Of a stretch of 64,000 bases of DNA, positions 60,854 through 64,000 are shown in pieces (positions within the stretch are counted from its first letter, which is position 1; every line of letters starts with the position of its first letter). The translations under genes were made by a program, and so were the position numbers. The DNA is from Algoriphagus winogradskyi (GTDB lineage Bacteria; Bacteroidota; Bacteroidia; Cytophagales; Cyclobacteriaceae). Below the pieces are notes generated by a model that had not been told where the DNA came from, did no database searches, and saw only the letters and a program-made list of their open reading frames with translations. The stretch covers positions 868,001 through 932,000 of the forward strand of contig NZ_FXUA01000001.1 in assembly GCF_900182815.1 (NCBI RefSeq), given 5' to 3'.

Positions 60854-63331
60854 TTAGTTTTCTTTTCCGCTGTCAGACTGAAGATTAAAGTGAAGAGGGT
60901 GATCTACTTTGGTTTTAAGTAAAGCAATCTCCAAAACCTCCTCAACTCTGTTCACAAAGTGAAATTCTACTCCTTTCACGTATTGCTCATCGATCTCTTC
61001 GATATCGCGTTTGTTTTTACTACAAAGGATGATTTCCTTGATTCCAGCTCTTTTCGCAGCCAAGATTTTCTCCTTGATACCACCTACAGGCATTACTTTG
61101 CCTATTAAGCTGATTTCTCCAGTCATAGCCACTTTCGCTTTTACTTTTCTCTGGGTAAAAACAGAGGCCATTGCTGTCAGCATAGTAATACCAGCCGAAG
61201 GTCCATCTTTAGGAACAGCTCCTGCAGGCACGTGAATATGAAGATCGTATTGATCAAACACTCTATGGTCAATTCCTAGCGTTTCCGCCTTAGACTTCAA
61301 ATAAGACAAAGCAGTTATAGCCGATTCCTTCATCACATCACCAAGTTGTCCAGATAGCGTAAGTTTCCCTTTGCCTCGGCTCAAGCTTGTCTCAATGAAT
61401 AAAATCTCACCGCCAACACTTGTCCAAGCCAATCCAGTGACCACTCCTGCAATGCTGTTATCAGTATATGACTCCTTATCGAAGATTTCAGAACCCAAGA
61501 TTTTCCTTACAGCAGCAGCTGTGATTTTAGGGCTATATTCCTCTTCCATAGCAATTGACTTGGCAATATTTCTTACCACTTTCCCAATTGCTCTTTCCAA
61601 GCTTCTCACACCGGATTCTCTAGTGTAATCTTCTATCAACTTCACCAACGCTGCTTTGTCAAATGTAATCTGCTTGGCTTTCAACCCATGCTCTTTGCGC
61701 TGTTTTGGTACCAAGTGGCGCTTAGCTATTTCCACTTTCTCTTCCTGGGTATATCCAGTCACCTCTATGATTTCCATTCTATCCCGCAATGCAGGTTGAA
61801 TAGTGTCCAATGAGTTGGCTGTAGCAATGAAAAGAACCTTACTCAAATCATATTCTACTTCAAGGTAATTGTCCAAGAAAGCATTGTTTTGCTCGGGATC
61901 AAGAACCTCAAGGAATGCCGAGGAAGGATCTCCACGAAAATCTGAAGAAAGCTTATCAATCTCATCCAAGACATAAACTGGATTAGAGATTTTCACCTTT
62001 TTCATGTTTTGGATAATCTTTCCCGGCATCGCGCCTACGTAAGTTTTGCGGTGACCGCGAATCTCTGCTTCGTCATGCATACCGCCAAGAGACATTCTGA
62101 CGTATTTTCGACCTAATGCCGCTGCAATAGACTTTCCTAGGGAAGTCTTACCTACACCTGGAGGGCCATAGAGACATAGAATTGGACCTTTAAGGTCATT
62201 CTTCAACTTCAATACTGCCAAATATTCGATAATTCTTTCTTTGACTTTTTCCAGTCCAAAGTGATCTCCATCCAATACTTTTTTGGCATGATTCAGATCA
62301 AAATTATCCTGAGTAAACTCGTTCCATGGCAATTCAACCATAGTTTCAGCATAATTCAAGGCAATTGGATATTCTGCTGCAGAAGGGTTAATTCTTAGGA
62401 TTTTATCCAGTTCTTTTTCAAAGTGTTTTTTCACTTCAGCAGGCCAGTTTTTCTTAGCCCCACGAAGACGCAAATCTTCTACTTCCTTCTCTGGTCCTTC
62501 ATCGCCAAGCTCCGTTTGAAGCACTTTCATCTGCTGACGCAGGAAGTAATCCCGTTGCTGCTGATCAATGTCAGTGTGCACTTTCTTCTGAATTTCAGAT
62601 TTCAGTTCCAGCATCTGGATGTCTTTCATCATGAATTCCAGCAAAAGCGTCGCACGCTCTACCCCATCATTAATCTCCAATAATCTCTGCTTGGCTTCCA
62701 CCGGAGCATTGATATTGGAAGAAAGAAAATGAGTAAGGAAAGGGGTATTATCAATATTATCTAAAGCTACTTGTGCCTCACGGGGAATTTCAGGATTCAA
62801 GTGAAGAATGCGGGTAGCAGATTCCTTCAAAGATTCCTCAAGCGCTTGAATTTTCTTGGAGCTTTTTGGAAAATTCTCTTCCAGATACTCTGCTTTAGCA
62901 ATAAAATAGGGATCATCAGTGATTTGCTCACTGACTTTAAAACGCTTCTTGCCCTGGATAATAATTGTAGTATTTCCATCCGGAAGTACGATCATTTTGA
63001 TGATTTTGGCGAGAGTCCCTACTTGGTAGATATCTTCCCATCCTGGATCATCTATGTTTGGATTGATCTGAGCACACACTCCTATCAACTTATTTCCCTT
63101 TTGGGCTTTCTTCACAAGACGGATGGATCGCTGCCTACCGACAGTGATAGGAATCACAACTCCTGGGAAAAGAACTGTATTTCTTACTGTAAGTATTGGA
63201 ATCTCTTCTTCAAGGACTTCCTTTCCTTGTGAATCATCCTCTTCGTCGGTTATCAGCTGGATCAGATCTCCCTCACCGGCATATTCACCGACCATTAAGT
63301 TTTGAAACACAGAATTTTCGAATTGGCTCAT
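60854..63331 (-). CDS. lon: ATP-dependent protease Lon
   Basis: 825 residues. N-terminal LON substrate domain (EIPILTVRNTVLFPGVVIPI) to about 240, coiled region, AAA+ domain with Walker A YGPPGVGKTSLGKS and Walker B VYVLDEIDKLS, and a C-terminal serine protease with PKDGPSAGITML (catalytic Ser) and the Lys in IGKVMPVGGIKEKILAAKRAG. Cytosolic, degrades misfolded and regulatory proteins. All elements intact. It is preceded by a palindrome 12-26 bases upstream of the ATG and a minus-strand terminator before that, so it is transcribed independently of the lipoprotein gene. Confidence 0.97.
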   Translation of the reverse strand: MSQFENSVFQNLMVGEYAGEGDLIQLITDEEDDSQGKEVLEEEIPILTVRNTVLFPGVVIPITVGRQRSIRLVKKAQKGNKLIGVCAQINPNIDDPGWEDIYQVGTLAKIIKMIVLPDGNTTIIIQGKKRFKVSEQITDDPYFIAKAEYLEENFPKSSKKIQALEESLKESATRILHLNPEIPREAQVALDNIDNTPFLTHFLSSNINAPVEAKQRLLEINDGVERATLLLEFMMKDIQMLELKSEIQKKVHTDIDQQQRDYFLRQQMKVLQTELGDEGPEKEVEDLRLRGAKKNWPAEVKKHFEKELDKILRINPSAAEYPIALNYAETMVELPWNEFTQDNFDLNHAKKVLDGDHFGLEKVKERIIEYLAVLKLKNDLKGPILCLYGPPGVGKTSLGKSIAAALGRKYVRMSLGGMHDEAEIRGHRKTYVGAMPGKIIQNMKKVKISNPVYVLDEIDKLSSDFRGDPSSAFLEVLDPEQNNAFLDNYLEVEYDLSKVLFIATANSLDTIQPALRDRMEIIEVTGYTQEEKVEIAKRHLVPKQRKEHGLKAKQITFDKAALVKLIEDYTRESGVRSLERAIGKVVRNIAKSIAMEEEYSPKITAAAVRKILGSEIFDKESYTDNSIAGVVTGLAWTSVGGEILFIETSLSRGKGKLTLSGQLGDVMKESAITALSYLKSKAETLGIDHRVFDQYDLHIHVPAGAVPKDGPSAGITMLTAMASVFTQRKVKAKVAMTGEISLIGKVMPVGGIKEKILAAKRAGIKEIILCSKNKRDIEEIDEQYVKGVEFHFVNRVEEVLEIALLKTKVDHPLHFNLQSDSGKEN

Positions 63332-63342
63332 ATAGACAGAAT

Positions 63343-63357
63343 GACAGCTAAGCTGTC
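63343..63357. promoter_or_regulatory. Perfect palindrome upstream of lon
   Basis: GACAGCT, one base, AGCTGTC, located 12-26 bases before the lon ATG. It could be an operator or a 5'-leader hairpin next to the ribosome-binding site. It is not a CIRCE element. Confidence 0.4.
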
Positions 63358-63376
63358 GGTTTTATGCTAAAATAAA

Positions 63377-63406
63377 AGAAGAACCCTCAAAATACGAAGG
63401 TTCTTC
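63377..63406 (-). terminator. Terminator between the lipoprotein gene and lon (minus strand)
   Basis: On the minus strand GAAGAACC, a 14-base loop and GGTTCTTC are followed by TTTTATTTT. It closes the transcript of the upstream minus-strand lipoprotein gene. Confidence 0.65.
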
Positions 63407-63565
63407 CTAAAAGGTCAAGGTGCATGCCAAAGGCTGAAGTGGTCAGATTGGCAGTTTATTCTTTGAAATAGGCTGGACAGGTCATTTGGCTAGGTGTCTT
63501 TATTGGACAACCTCAATAAAACCTCAAGTCTCCTGCCATGCTGTTTTAAAAACAGAAGCATCAAC

Positions 63566-63949
63566 TCATTTACTATTAAATGGTATAGCCTGGGAGTATA
63601 TAACCGACTTATTAGTTTTTATAAAAGCTACAACATAATAAGTTTTGCTAATTTCAAAGGAATGATTGCTTACCAATCTGAAAGATTTCTCGGGACGACC
63701 AGATCCCTTTACTACTTGATCCTTTCCGATCTCAAGCTGACTTCTATTATTAAAAACAAAACCATATTCAATTATTTCGTCAGAACCATAGTCATATACT
63801 TGGGCTATAAATTCAACTTCACTTTGATTAATCACTTGAACAGAAGGAGTACTAAAACGGGGATTGGTCCTTGGGAGCACATTTTCTTTGTCATTACAAG
63901 AAAAAAACAGAAGTGAAAAAATAAGTAAGAAGAGAAGACCGCTTTTCAT
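63566..63949 (-). CDS. Small lipoprotein, function unknown
   Basis: 127 residues. Lipoprotein signal MKSGLLFLLIFSLLFFSC with Cys18. The remaining 110 residues (VEFIAQVYDYGSDEIIEYGF, FVFNNRSQLEIGKD, KTYYVVAFIKTNKSVIY) form a single fibronectin-III-like beta sandwich by pattern, as in other Bacteroidota surface lipoproteins of the form VYDYG...YGFVFN. Its ATG is five bases after the stop of the preceding reading frame, so it is co-transcribed with it. Confidence 0.85.
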   Translation of the reverse strand: MKSGLLFLLIFSLLFFSCNDKENVLPRTNPRFSTPSVQVINQSEVEFIAQVYDYGSDEIIEYGFVFNNRSQLEIGKDQVVKGSGRPEKSFRLVSNHSFEISKTYYVVAFIKTNKSVIYSQAIPFNSK

Positions 63950-63954
63950 CTTAC

Positions 63955-64000
63955 TTATAGTTCGATCCCGATTTGAAGTGAAACAGAAGTTCGGTTGATT
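63955..64000 (-). CDS. C-terminal end of a probable outer-membrane beta-barrel protein (partial)
   Basis: Only the last 14 codons are inside the window: INRTSVSLQIGIEL and TAA. The alternating hydrophobic pattern (V-L-I-I-L) at a C terminus is typical of a final barrel strand. The lipoprotein ATG follows five bases later. The rest lies to the right of the window, so the family cannot be named. Confidence 0.5.
   Translation of the reverse strand, partial: INRTSVSLQIGIEL

Noticed and set aside
63494..63916. 140-residue plus-strand ORF at the right edge
   Set aside because: It is antisense to the small lipoprotein gene, which has a clear lipobox; the plus-strand frame has no signature.

Overview
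The window is a stretch of chromosome from a member of the Bacteroidota, most likely a Cytophagales/Cyclobacteriaceae bacterium of the Algoriphagus type. The evidence is three SusC/SusD outer-membrane nutrient-uptake pairs, lipoproteins with Bacteroidota-style signal peptides, Bacteroidota-type promoter motifs (TAnnTTTG), Tat-exported Gfo/Idh/MocA oxidoreductases, and moderate-to-low GC with AT-rich spacers. The family-level assignment is inference. No rRNA, tRNA, CRISPR array, prophage or intact insertion sequence was recognised.

Left third (1-24000): three SusCD loci. Locus 1 (SusC cut by the left edge, then SusD) is followed by a TetR regulator overlapping a sulfatase, which suggests use of a sulfated substrate. 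Locus 2 is a minus-strand SusC-SusD operon, convergent with the sulfatase across a strong bidirectional terminator. Next comes a cluster of secreted phosphoester hydrolases: a glycerophosphodiesterase-like/alkaline-phosphatase fusion, a PI-PLC-type phospholipase C-like protein and a calcineurin-like phosphoesterase. Locus 3 (SusC-SusD, minus strand) is convergent with the phosphoesterase. The region reads as scavenging of organic phosphate or phospholipid head groups beside TonB-dependent importers.

Middle (24000-45000): a PhoPQ-activated-type (PqaA-like) lipoprotein, a pseudogene scrap, an outer-membrane barrel with a POTRA-like segment, a BNR/Asp-box sialidase-like protein, and a three-gene proton-translocating transhydrogenase operon (pntA1, pntA2, pntB). 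These are followed by two Gfo/Idh/MocA oxidoreductases, a small Asp-box protein, a haem-binding protein, a lipoprotein, an SDR, and a pair typical of Planctomycetes (DUF2231-cytochrome-DUF1549-DUF1553 and a Tat-exported DUF1501 protein). An M23 peptidase and a small regulatory-domain protein close this part.

Right third (45000-64000): mostly housekeeping and stress functions. These are a CPA1 antiporter, a DUF6600 protein with an Arg/Ser/Gln-rich tail, a SulP transporter, a class-C beta-lactamase-like hydrolase, an HtrA/Do protease, a large MscS channel, a cold-shock protein, a SixA-like phosphatase, HslU with an SDR downstream, Lon, a small lipoprotein and the tail of a probable barrel protein. 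HtrA, HslU and Lon together form a local concentration of protein-quality-control genes.

The least explained content is in the spacers. Several dispersed repeat families recur. The best is a 150-190 bp MITE-like element in four copies with imperfect terminal inverted repeats (TATCCGC, seven bases, CCAGT). Others are a hairpin family built on GGTGTAGAT/ATCTACACC, a REP-like family (GTCCC...GGGAC followed by ATGGGTAG) that forms an inverted pair, and a composite repeat cluster between the DUF1553 and DUF1501 genes.
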